Assembly: GCA_003255025.1 (NCBI GenBank) | Contig: QANY01007467.1 | Coordinates: 372,001 to 436,000, forward strand | DNA: 64,000 nt | Direction: 5' to 3' | Source of the DNA: Datisca glomerata | Lineage: Eukaryota > Streptophyta > Magnoliopsida > Cucurbitales > Datiscaceae | Part shown: positions 37,110 to 47,790 of the stretch, piece by piece | Position numbering within the stretch: position 1 is the first letter of the stretch | How the letters are laid out: every line of letters starts with the position of its first letter | Made by a program: the position numbers and the translations under genes | Notes under the pieces: model-generated | What the model saw: only the letters and a program-made list of their open reading frames with translations | The model's database searches: none | Told to the model about the DNA's origin: nothing

Positions 37110-38099
37110 TTTCACTAGTTTGACAGCGAGATCCATATTCAACTTATGACATATAATATCTCTCGAATACCTGACATTTCTTGTGGCATACTCACGAAGA
37201 TGTCTCTGGCTTTCCTTAGAAAGTATTTCAACCTTCCCTTTTCTGCTTCTTCAAGTTGGGCCCTAATGTTGGTTGTCTTTTGAGTTCATTTCTCAAGGTA
37301 TACAAGTTCAGTGACTTTTTCACTTCGTACCTCAGGTTGGACGGACCAACTTTCTTATCCTTCATTGATTGCTATTGTTCCATTGCCTCCGCCTTTTGAC
37401 CATCTGGTTTCTTTTCCATTACCGTTCATCTGGCGGACTCTAGTGCCGTTACGATGCAAATGCGAGCAACAACTTAATTTCCCTTTATCATTTTTATCTC
37501 TTCTAGAGATGAATATTTTAGTACCTGATAATAAGTGGACGGAACAGCCTTCACCTTATGCAACTACGTCCTTCCCAAGATCGCATTGTATGGGGATGGA
37601 GTGTTCATAACTACAAACTCCAGAGATGATTGAACGGTTCAACATTCTCCGGGAGAACTATTATTCCTTCAGAGTAGCTTATCATTCCGTTGACACCTAT
37701 CAATGCTTACTATGGGCCTTGCAACGTTTGGTCTCCCATGGACATTTTCCAAGGGTTGATCGATGCAGGATGTTGACGGCACTTCTTTCATTGATCAACA
37801 CCCTTCTTAGTAGGCAGTTTCCAACCTGACAAGTTATGACCAAAGCGTCATTGTGCTGTCCGTTGTGCTAATTCAAATCTAATTCATCGAAGATCAACTG
37901 TAAGTTTCATTGTCACTTGATGAACTTCCTTTCTCCCAGTGTTCCTCGAATGTGGTCTTATTGCAATACATCTTTCTTTCTTTCTTTCTTGGTGGTTCCT
38001 TCTTGCTCAGTCACTGCGATTATGGTATCTACAATTCTAAGCGGTTGTTTTTCCTTTATCATGGACCTTCTTCTTTGTTTCTTGCTTCAACCCGCTAGA
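37110..38099 (-). pseudogene. Gypsy protease region, broken
   Basis: VGNCLLRRVLINERSAVNIL (about 37830-37770) corresponds to the ID.GSSADIL protease motif with the catalytic Asp replaced by Asn. About 200 bp on, in another frame, NTPSPYNAILGRT and KVKAVPSTYYQVLKYSSLEE match the conserved segment that follows. Plus-strand ORFs in this interval are shadows. Confidence 0.75.
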
Positions 38100-39160
38100 C
38101 ATATTGTTGGGGGCACCCGTCCTTGGCCAGTTCCTCAATGTATTCCTTGAGTTGGAAGCAATCTTTCGTGTAGTGCCCATAACTTTTGTGAAATGAGCAA
38201 TAATTGTCCTTGTCTCTGTAGCTTGGTTCTCTTATCAACGGGGCTAGTATTTTCAACTATGGCTTATTCTTGATCACCTCAAGTGTTTGATTCACAGGCA
38301 TGGTGAGAGGCACTTGGACTTTATCCTTGGGATGAATCTCGTCTGTAGATCTTCCACCATTTTCAGTCTTTTCCTTTTTACTCTCTTCACGTCCATTGTT
38401 TTTTCCCGACCTTCCCGTGCTCTTCTTTCTTGTACAGGAATTATGGTCTCCCTTCCGATGTTATTTTGTCCTATGTTCCGCCAGCTTCATCATGCTCTTC
38501 TTTTCCTCATTCAATGTGATATAGGTTTGTGCCTATTGGAATGTTTCCGTCATGGAAAGCACTTTCACTTTTGACACGTCTTCAAAGAGGAGAGAATTTG
38601 GGTCCGACCCTCATTTGAAATCCAATCTTGCCACTTGATCATCACACTCTCTACCTTTGCCATTTCATTCTTGAATCTATGTGTATACTCACGCATAGAT
38701 TCTCCATTTTTTATGGAGATGGTTAGGAGGTATTTTGTGTCCTCCATCACTGATCGGTACATGGAGTACTAATCTAGGAAAACCGAGGACATGGTGGTGA
38801 AGTTAGTGAGTGAATGAAAAGAGAGAGAGTGGTACCATTTCAAGGCACTTCTGTCCAGACTGGTGGGAAACATTCTACATCTTAGCTCATCTTTGAATCG
38901 CCTGAGGTGGTCCATTAGGTCAGACTTCCCTTCATAGCATTTGAACTTAGGCGCCACGAACTTCTTTGGAACTGGGGTGGCCAGAAATTCTAGAGTCAAT
39001 AGGGAGCGGGTTAGTGACTCAAGGTCAACTTTTCTGGCACTCCTTAGTTTTTTCATCTCCATCATCTTCTTTTCTAGCATCTCTTCCACCACCTTTTCCG
39101 TTATTACCTTTGGCGGACGAGTTTCTCCCACCATTTCCTTCGTGTGGTCACGAGATTAGA
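38100..39160 (-). pseudogene. Gypsy gag
   Basis: The minus-strand ORF at 39134-38769 starts MVGETRPPKVITEKVVEEML and contains DLMDHLRRFKDELRCRMFPT and ALKWYHSLSFHSLTNFTTM; after a stop it continues from 38762 with SMREYTHRFKNEMAKVES. The knuckle-like YCSFHKSYGHYTKDCFQLKE lies at about 38203-38144. This is the capsid-type protein of plant Gypsy elements. It is broken by at least one stop and later frameshifts. Confidence 0.8.
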
Positions 39161-39519
39161 TTTCTCCATCCTCGTGCTACACGTTCCTACTGCTTTCTGG
39201 GTTTGCCCGCCTGGCATCTTGTCTATTTGGTTCTAAACGGTTTTCCCATTCTTCATTGTTTGTTCGTTGTCTTACTTCCACGTGTGTTTCTGCCAGTTCA
39301 TGTTGCAGTGCATTAATTTGGTCTTGGACCGTTTGCCACGCGCTGCGCACGGCTTCACTGTGACGCCGTCCATCTCCTGCATTCCATCAGGATGGTTTGG
39401 AGCATCCCTGCCGGTGGTGTAGTTTGATCAGCATGATCATTTTTGTTCCCCTCGTTGAGGGCAACGTTTGATATGCTTCTGAGCATTTTGTTGGAAGGGG
39501 TTTCTTGAGCCTTCTCTCA

Positions 39520-39540
39520 CCCTCAACGAAAGCGTCAAAA
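39520..39540 (-). other. Degenerate Gypsy primer-binding site
   Basis: Immediately inside the LTR end the minus strand reads TTTTGACGCTTTCGTTGAGG. This resembles the TTTGGCGCCGTCTGTGGGAA primer-binding region of plant Tat-like elements with several substitutions. Confidence 0.5.
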
Positions 39541-40020
39541 TGTAAATGATTTTTCTAGAAAAGAAAAAGCAACGATAAAGAGAATAACAACAACAATTTA
39601 AGAGAGAGAGATAATGATGAATTATTTAGCATGTCTTCGATGGATTTTCAGAGTTGTGCATCCTTGTATTTATACATGAAAATGATAACTAAGTTATCAT
39701 AAGCCCTCCTTTTCTGTTGCAAGCCTGGCAGAATTGATAAGATATCAATCTCACCTTTTCAAGGGAATATTCCTCTTTGATATTTCTTTTGTCACCATCA
39801 AATTGATCTAACGGCTCTCATTCAATCATACTTCTTGATTAATTCTTGGGTTTTTCCATGTGTAAGATAGGATTTTGACTATTCAAGACCCATAAACCAC
39901 CAAGTACTATTATACTTGTTCACCTTTTACAAGAATATAGTACATAATATAAGAATAAACTATTTATTATTAATCAGGACTAAATGTCTCAATATAAATA
40001 GTAGTATACCAGTGCTTTTA
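39541..40020 (-). repeat. 5' LTR of the Gypsy element (outer edge approximate)
   Basis: On the minus strand it ends AAAAATCATTTACA at 39541. About 130 bp upstream of that is TGTATAAATACAAGGATGCA, a good TATA-box context followed by a transcribed region. The outer boundary could not be fixed because no second LTR is present. Confidence 0.5.
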
Positions 40021-40559
40021 TGGCAAAATTCTAATTGGGTTCATGGGTACACTCGGGTCGCAAACTTGGGCGTAGGCTTGGGCCAAGTTTAGGTGCACAT
40101 GGAAATGGGCTAACAAGATGCTAGGCTAGGCCCATGGACTGTGCATGGTTGTCCTTACTGTGGTCTTGATGGAGTAGAGCATGGATTTTTAGGTCGATCT
40201 AGTTGACCCATGAGACTTAAATAAGAAAAATGGGAAGCAGGTAGTCCACAGAGGGGCATGGCCACACATGAGACTTTCTAAAGAGCACATATGACAACGT
40301 GATATGCACTTAATGGACGAGGATCTTGTTTTGGTTTCATCTATGGTAAAATTACAGCCCTAAAATCCTTCATTCTTTGTAGATCGAAGATGAGTTTTAG
40401 GGAAAATAGAGTTGGCGAGCAAGGTTTCTTTGTCGGCTATCACTGACAAGGCTAGTGCAGTTACCTTCACCGATGGCTGCGGATCATCACGCCAGTCGCA
40501 GTTGGCTGCTACACGTGGGTCGTAATTGTTTTTTACGGCTGATTTCTGCCAGATCGATA
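40021..40559. other. Short noncoding interval between two LTR elements
   Basis: No recognised gene. A 68-codon minus-strand ORF at 40360-40566 has no known motif and runs into the neighbouring LTR, so it is not annotated as a gene. Confidence 0.5.
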
Positions 40560-41691
40560 TGGCCAACTAAGAGGGGGTGAATCGGGTGATTGTGTACAAT
40601 TTAAGAAATTCACGACACTCAAATAAATAATCACAAAATAAAAAATCACTTAACTAAATATAGTAAAGTAAAAATATTGACTTAGCGTAATAAGTGGGGA
40701 AAGGTAAATAACACGTTAATATAAAAGTGCAAGAAATAAAAGCATGTGAAAAATAAAGAGAGTAGAGAGAGATACGACGTACGATATTTTGACGTGGTTT
40801 AGGAAAGCTTATCCCAACGTCTATGCTTCAAGGGTCCTCCCTTGAAGATGTTTCCCTCGTGATCTTCTTAAGAGTGAGGACCAAACATTTTAAAATCTCT
40901 ATTGGTTAATGGTACCAATCAGACCTCAACAGTGCAACTTTTCAAGATCTTTAAATCCCTTACAAAAAGAATTCTCTTCAAGATTATAGCTATAAAAACT
41001 CCCTCACTACTATTTTTCTCACTCTAGGAGATTTAGAAATTCTTGGCTTGAGAACGCAAAGGTAAGGTTATGAGAATATTAGAGAGGAGACAATGGTGTG
41101 TTGAAGTGTGTGGGAGAGAAAAGAATGACTCAACTATTTATAGGATTTGAAATTACTACACAAGTTAGTTTGCCGGCTTTGGAGAATCGACACATCAGTT
41201 GGATCCCATTAGTGGAATGATTTGATAATTAAGAAAAATGTTCATTAATTAAAGAACCAGTGCATCAGTGAGGAGCCATTGGAGGACCAGTGTCAAACAG
41301 TCTTACCAGTCTCCCACCGGTTTAACTGATTTTAGCCCAATGTTGTCTCGGTTCAATGTTTTTCCTAGTTCAGTTAGATCTTTCAAGGGTATTGTTGGAA
41401 ATTTTGGTTGCTATGGCTATTTTAACATATCTAGAGTCGAGATGGTCAATATTTACTAGACGAGTGTATTTTTTTTACTATATTTTTTAGCCTACTAAAA
41501 GGAAATCAACCTAAATAAGCTCCTATTACGAAATATATGGAAATTACATAAATTATTCACATATTTTCTTTTTCTTCATACTTTCCATGCGTCCATTTTG
41601 CGAGTATTCATGTATAGTTAATTTGACACACTAGTAATTTTTTAATGATTTTTTATCATCAAAATTCACTTTAGAAGCAATAGGGTCAACA
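40560..41691 (-). repeat. 3' LTR of the minus-strand Copia
   Basis: On the plus strand it runs from tggccaactaagagggggtg to gcaatagggtcaaca. On the minus strand it starts TGTTGACCC and ends ...CTTAGTTGGCCA (1132 bp, TG...CA). The plus-strand phrase ttgacgtggtttaggaaagc near 40790 is typical of this LTR type. Confidence 0.8.
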
Positions 41692-41707
41692 ATCTCCCCC
41701 TTCTTTT
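41692..41707 (-). other. Polypurine tract
   Basis: The minus strand reads AAAAGAAGGGGGAGAT directly before TGTTG, the 3' LTR start. This is the plus-strand primer site of the retrotransposon and confirms its orientation. Confidence 0.85.
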
Positions 41708-41804
41708 ATGATGTCAAACTATTTATAGATATATGATTTTATCACAACTAATCAAGTATAATAGAGGATAGATCATAACTAATTAAGTGTGAAAGAGCAT
41801 GTAA

Positions 41805-42369
41805 TCTATATATGTACACTATATTAAATAGGCATAAAGGGGAGAAGCTTTTGATTTCCTTTTTTACATTTTAAAATTTCTTAAAATATAATAGAAATTA
41901 GATATTTCACATTTTGTCATTTAAATAGTTAGTAAAATTAAATATTTTTACAGTATTATATAATTAGATACATGAATGTCCGTACATATGAAAGATCTTT
42001 AATAAAACAAATACTTATTTTTAAGTCAATAATGGTAAAAATTTATAAATTAACATTTTATAATATTTATGTTAATAGGAACATAAAAATTTATATAAAT
42101 ATATAGAGAAATGCATTCATATATGTTTTAATAAGAGAATAAATTCCTTAATATGATAATTATTTACTGTAAATATGACAAATTGATCATATTAAATCAT
42201 TTCAATGCTACTAAAAAGGAGTGCTATATAACAAAATAAGCTAATGTGTTTATTATTACCACTATTTCAGTTTTAGTTAGATTTAAATTCTTCGAATAAT
42301 GTAATTTTAATTTTAAATCATACGTATATTTAAATTAGTTTAACACGTGTGAATGTACTTTTACACTAG
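41805..42369 (+). mobile_element. Helitron-like nonautonomous element A
   Basis: It starts a|tctatatatgtacactatat with the family phrase ggggagaagcttttgatttcc, and ends ttaacacgtgtgaatgtact then ttacactag|t. An A before TC and a T after CTAG fit Helitron insertion into an AT dinucleotide. AT-rich and noncoding. Confidence 0.6.
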
Positions 42370-42377
42370 TAACTACT

Positions 42378-43690
42378 TCTAAATGGGGTTTAGGGAGAGA
42401 AATTTTTTTAGACACATTTGTCCAACCAAATTAATTAAATTCTAAAAACTTCCTACAACTTTGAACACCAACTTCAACCATCAATCCTCAGCTTTTGATG
42501 TCGTTTTAGAAGTAGTAGTGATTAATAATTAATAATATACTAAACGACAATACTAAAGTTATATTTATTACATGCAAAACTATCAAACGACAATGATAAT
42601 TTTCATATAGTAACAAATATATTACTTCTATTATATAAAAATAACTTAACTTTGAATTGAATATATAAATTAGTATTTTATTATTTTGATTTACTACGTG
42701 TGATTATTTCTACACTTTGAAGTAAAACCACAATTGCTCTGATTATTAACTAAAATCTAAACTTTCTTTTTAGTTTTTGAAAAACTTTATAAACTATGTT
42801 GATTTGTAAATCATATTCTATTTTGCTTGAACTTTTATTATTTTGCATCATTCATTACTCAATTTAATCAAGTTTCATTTACTTCTCCTCATGTCTAACT
42901 CACTCCCAGTTAACATTTTAAAACTCCAATAATCTCTTCACATTCATATTCAATCACCATTCCATTAACATTTAAAGTCCATTTACTTCTCCATTAACAT
43001 GTTCTGCCATATTGGATAGTTAAATTTAAGTAGATTTTCTTAACATCTTGGTTATAATTTTTCTGTTTTGCTTCTTTATCTTAGGAAAGAAAATAGAAGG
43101 TGAAAAAATATTCTCCATTAATGCCACTCAAATGAACTACGATTCAAAGTATAATTCTTTAACTATTTCTTGCTCATCACCCCGACTTTACTGTTGTTGA
43201 GTTGGTATTTTTTTATTTAGTTTACCCACTATAATTTGTTTGATAGTCTTAATTATCTAATCTTAACTTTTAATTATTTCTTCGTGATATTGTTCTTAGT
43301 GATGAATTTTCATGCTCATTTTAACTCAATCAAGGAAGGATATGTTATTAAATTTATTTTCTTATAATTCTTTAGTAAAAGTATTTTAAGTACGTAGATT
43401 TATTATTAATAGATATTATAGAATAAAATTAGATTATTTTCTTTCCATCAATTTAATTACCAATTCTTATTACTCTAAATTACACTACTAAAGAGAATCT
43501 TCTCAACCTCCAAAAAGAGTTAAACAATTGAGTCTTAATATATAATTTATCAATAAGACATCTAGAAATATTTTAACTTATCAATAATAACTTAAAAATA
43601 TATTTTAAGTTATTATCGTACTGTGTTATTTTAAGAAAATAAATTTTAAAATTATATTTTGTAGCCCGTGCATAGCACGAGTGGATAGAT
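42378..43690 (+). mobile_element. Helitron-like nonautonomous element B
   Basis: It starts tctaaatggggtttagggag directly after element A and ends near the hairpin cgtgc-ata-gcacg at 43667-43679 followed by agtggatagatag. The 3' CTRR is not clean. No Rep/helicase ORF. Boundaries are less secure than for A. Confidence 0.45.
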
Positions 43691-44277
43691 AGTATATTAA
43701 AAGTGGTTTAAATGGAGAAACCTTTTATTCTCCTTTTTAGCTTTCAAGCCTCCTTAAAATGTAATACAACTTAGGGCTTTCACATAATTTCTCATTTAAT
43801 AAAATTCATGTAATGAAATATTATTTTTATTCAATAATAATTTATTTATAAATAGTTTGTAAAATTAAATACTTTTGTAACATAATGTAAATAGAAACAT
43901 AAGTATCCATAAAGATGAATTTTGAGGTTATAAAATTAAATATTTTATAATATTTTTTATATTATCAGAATTTGAAAATTTATACAAATAAATTTAGATA
44001 AATATTTTTGAAAAAGACGAATTATCTCATAATATGATAGAATCTAATAAATTGACGAATAATCATCTTGTATATTATTGAAATAGTAATTCTATATAGT
44101 AAAATTTTAACAATGTTATTAACAAGCTAATGTACTTCTTATTACTATTATTTTATTTTAAATTTAGATTTACGATAATTTAAAAATATTGTATTTATTT
44201 TAACATGATTATTAATTTTAAATTTTACATATATTTTACCTTACTTAACACATGCGAAGCACGTAGGTGTCGATTAG
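43691..44277 (+). mobile_element. Helitron-like nonautonomous element C
   Basis: It begins close to tatattaaaagtggtttaaa with the phrase ggagaaaccttttattctcc, and ends with an imperfect hairpin catgcgaagcacg (44251-44263), then gtaggtgtcgattag|t. It sits immediately after element B, as in tandem Helitron insertions. Noncoding. Confidence 0.5.
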
Positions 44278-44399
44278 TAATAACTAAATTAGCTATAATC
44301 AAATAAAAGTAAATGTATAAAGTACACTTTGTTCTTGACGAATATCCTTCTGAAATTTTAATTGTTGCTCTTGCATATTTGTTTGTTAAATTCGGTGAG

Positions 44400-45790
44400 C
44401 ATCTATCATCTAGTGTAGTCCTTCAAGCATATACATATCATACTCAAATGCTTGAGAGGACTCTCCTTGAAAGGTAGGACATGGTTTAGTTGACGGGGCA
44501 TGTCAGTGAAAGACATATTGTCAGTTAAAGGATCATCATCAAACAAGTCCTTAAAGGTAGTAAACTCAATATCAGGAATGACTTTGTCCAAGTTTTCATT
44601 TTCTTCGTTTGTGGCTTGGTGGGTTTTCATCCACACTCCACTAATCTTCTCAATGTGCATCATTCTTAGAGAGTTTTTGGTCATGTGATCATTCCTTTTT
44701 AGCTCAATTAACCTTTTTTTCACCAAGATCAATGCGGAAGTGTTCAGATAGTTTTGTGACCATATTCAATTGGGTAAAGATCTTTGGAGTTTATGAACAA
44801 CATTGCACAATATACTTCATCATCGAATAACACATATTGATATTTTCTTCTCTTAAAAATTTTATAGATAAGGAAGATATCAAAATAGTTCACTTCGTCT
44901 TTATGGCCATCTCAAGAAATGAATGTATAAGTGAGAATGTGGTAGATTCGTGCTTCTATGGAGAGGTATTCATCGAAGGCTTGAAAATGGTTTGGCTATT
45001 TGTTTTTTCAAACAAGACATATGACATCTAAAGGATCAAAATTTTCAATATTTAGCCAACTAGCAGTGCGATAAAAGGCTAATCCATGACACCGTATTGT
45101 AACATTTTCGCTTAATGTTGCATCATCCAAGATAATTGAGGTTCCCATAACATAATTTTTTACAATTAATGTATGATCTTCGACCATTAAATTTTCGTAG
45201 AATAGTCGAACCAATCTAGGACATATTCTAACTTTGAAATCTAATAGATTTTTCCATCCCATCCAGCAAGTGAGTCGTATGTTTATAAACCCTTAAAACT
45301 AACATCTTTAATCTGTCATCCAAGTAAAATCTTATGGGAAATATTCTTAGTGTACCTAGCTTCACACACTTCATCAAAAAATAGGAAGTTTTCATACATG
45401 TTCTCTTGATCGTTTGAAGAGCAAGCCATTTTTCCCTCAGATCCTCTTGGTGATGCACGTATTGTCCTCATGATAAAAGATGGAGCACCAAACTAAAACT
45501 AAAATAGATTTGTAAGTGGTGATCAGATGGAGAAGTGGTTAAGAGAAAAACTGAGAACCAGTTGGGAAGAGGAAGCTGACCGGATGGAGAGGCCATTGAG
45601 AGAAGAGGCTGAGATCCGGTTGGGAAAAGGAAGCTAACGGGTGAAAAATGGTGACTGGATGGAACAGACTGAATTGAAAAGGAGGGGTTTTGACGGCTGA
45701 GAGAGGAAACTGTCTAGTGGTTGTTAGAGGAAGGTGAAGAAAATAAGGCACCGGTTCTAATTTATAGTATCGCTATTGTAGCAATCGGCG
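44400..45790 (-). pseudogene. Extra ORF of Copia: plant transposon-protein domain, broken
   Basis: Three minus-strand frames form one decayed ORF. A Pro/Ser-rich start lies at 45751-45539, a middle part at 45458-45228, and the core GWKNLLDFKVRICPRLVRLF, YENLMVEDHTLIVKNYVMGT at 45262-45008. A C-terminal part with DDDPLTDNMSFTDMPRQLNH lies at 44732-44406. The core resembles the 'putative plant transposon protein' domain (pattern: F.V.VYPNLVR.FYANL) found in extra ORFs of plant LTR elements. It is downstream of pol and in the same orientation. Its role is unknown. Confidence 0.6.
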
Positions 45791-45959
45791 CATCGATAGA
45801 AAAATTGGTTGGACCGATTTGCACAGTAATCCGATATTTTCTTTATCTTTTAAAATTTTCAAAAAAAAATTCTAATGATTTCTTCTTTCCCACTTAATAA
45901 TGACAATTTGTTCCTATTTTCTAATTTCTCCTATGTCTATATTGGCTTTATAACTTTCT

Positions 45960-46809
45960 ACCTCAAAAACATTTTCTAATGCACATATAGCTATAAGTTG
46001 ATATATACGAAAAATATACATCTAATTGTACAAGTGAATATATATATATATTATAAATATATGCAAAAGTTTGATTAACATTTAGAACATCCAATGCAAG
46101 TCTATTTTTACATAAATTTTTAATATTCAATAGTTTTGTAAAAATATCAGCTAGCTGATTTGATGTGTCCATAAAATTAAGAGAAATATCTCCCTTTTGC
46201 ATGTGATCTTGAAGAAAATTATGTCCAAGATAAATATGCTCGAGAGTACAAAATGGGGTTATAGAAACATTTAGAACACTAATATTATCGCATCAAATAG
46301 GTACAATTTTTAAAATGTAAGCCAAAATATCTTAGAGTTTGTTTCATATCTTAGAGTTTGTTTCACTCATAGAATCTGAGTATAATAACTACCTGCTGAA
46401 ATGTATTCAGCTTTGACAATTGATAAGGCTAAGGAATTTGGTCTTGGCTAAACTAAGAAACAAGTGAGTATCCTAAAAATTCACAGGTGTCAGTTGTACT
46501 CTTTTTATCGGTTATGCTACTAGCAAAAAATGAATTTGAGTATCCAATTAATTTAAGAGTCACATTTTGAAAACCAAATACCAAATTTGATAGCCCATGT
46601 AAATACTTAAAAACCCTATTGATTGCAAGTAAGTGTAATTCTTTAGGACAAGTTCGAAAATGTACGCATAAACAAACACTAAGCATGATATATGGTCAAC
46701 TTATAATTAAGTAAACTAATGAGTCAATTTTACCTCGATATTTTGTAATATCTACATCTTTACTTTCATTATCCTTATCTAGCTTTTTAGATGTACTTGT
46801 AGGCAGAGA
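45960..46809 (-). pseudogene. Copia RNase H and pol C-terminus
   Basis: The minus strand reads YRGKIDSLVYLIIS near 46730, then VCLCVHFRTCPKELHLLAIN, RVFKYLHGLSNLVFGFQ and STTDTCEFLGYSLVS (46686-46453), and the end MDTSNQLADIFTKLLNIKNL at about 46175-46110. These are the standard Copia RT-RNase H connection, RNase H and ADIFTK end. Stops occur at 46720 and after SLVS. Confidence 0.85.
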
Positions 46810-47790
46810 CGACGCCACCCTTAAAGGAAGTGTTATTTTAAAAAATCATCAATAATTGTCCAATATAAGCTATGTAAAATGCCAAAATAATCTACCATTT
46901 GCTTCCTTCTAGTTTAAAAATGATAAATTTTTATATATTTGTCCCTTAAAATTTATAAAATTACCAAATTCTATAGTATATGTCCCCTTCAAATTTGTAA
47001 AGTAACAAAAATTATATAAAATCCTCTACTTATTTATTACTAGTAGAAAAACACGTGCTTCGCACGTATTGGAGAATTTTAAAATTATACAATAAGTTTT
47101 AAATCTAAAATAACGAAAAAAATGATAATTTTCTCATATTTTTAGTTAAACTATTGCAGATAAATAAAATTCAAACATGTCATGCATCATCTGAAGATGA
47201 TATATTTACAATATAGTTGCAAATAGAAGGAAACTTGAATAAGGCGTGCATGATCTCGAGATGATAATTATATACAAGAAATTTTAAATTAAAGAATGCA
47301 CAATCCTAACCAATTTAATATCATAAGATGAAATGAAAAGAAACTTAGAATTAGTTGAGAAGAGAAAATTAAATCTGATGAACTATTTATTATGGATAAT
47401 GGACATTGAAAATTATTACATTTATTATCAAATTAAACAACAAAATATAAAATAGACAGATAGACAGTAACATTATTGACAAAATAATGTTCATAATAAA
47501 AAAAATCTCTAAAATAATATACTTGATTCATTACATTTCTAATGACATAATGATATAAAATATAAAATTTTATATAATATTAGTAAAAAATGATTAGTTA
47601 ATAGAGTGTAATGACTTAAATAACTAAAAAAATTAATTTATACTATATTTAATGGGGCTTAAAGGCTATAAAGGGAAATACAAAATTTTAAGCCCCTTTT
47701 AATATAGTAGAAATGATGTCAAAATATATGGACTAAAAAATGTCCCTTCTATAAATATTTTGGACTCGCCCCTTCTCATTGGAGTGTTGC
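46810..47790. mobile_element. Insertion splitting Copia pol
   Basis: Copia RT is read on both sides of this AT-rich 980-bp segment. Its flanks (46810-47039 and 47712-47790) contain tgtcccttaaaatttataaa and related phrases but no ORF, so they belong to an earlier insertion of unknown class. The Helitron-like element at 47040-47711 is nested inside it. Edges are approximate. Confidence 0.5.
47040..47711 (-). mobile_element. Helitron-like nonautonomous element D
   Basis: On the minus strand it starts TCTACTATATTAAAAGGGGC and ends with the perfect hairpin ACGTGC-GAA-GCACGT (47067-47053), then GTTTTTCTA and CTAG|T. The hairpin about 10 nt before CTAG and the T that follows are the canonical Helitron 3' end. 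It is 672 bp with no ORF. Confidence 0.75.

Larger units (their letters stand above)
34250..40020 (-). mobile_element. Tat-like Gypsy retrotransposon, 3' LTR missing
   Basis: On the minus strand the order is LTR end (39541), PBS, gag, protease, RT, RNase H and integrase, ending near 34250 without a second LTR copy. Gag carries a CSFHKSYGHYTKDC knuckle-like motif and pol a TAT-lineage style RT (FIREVDYLEWLANVVMVKK). Frequent stops and frameshifts show it is dead. Lineage assignment is from remembered family patterns. Bases 34110-34250 show nothing recognisable. Confidence 0.75.

Noticed and set aside
37311..39316. Several plus-strand ORFs of 60-116 codons
   Set aside because: They are antisense to the minus-strand Gypsy gag and protease, whose motifs are read on the other strand.
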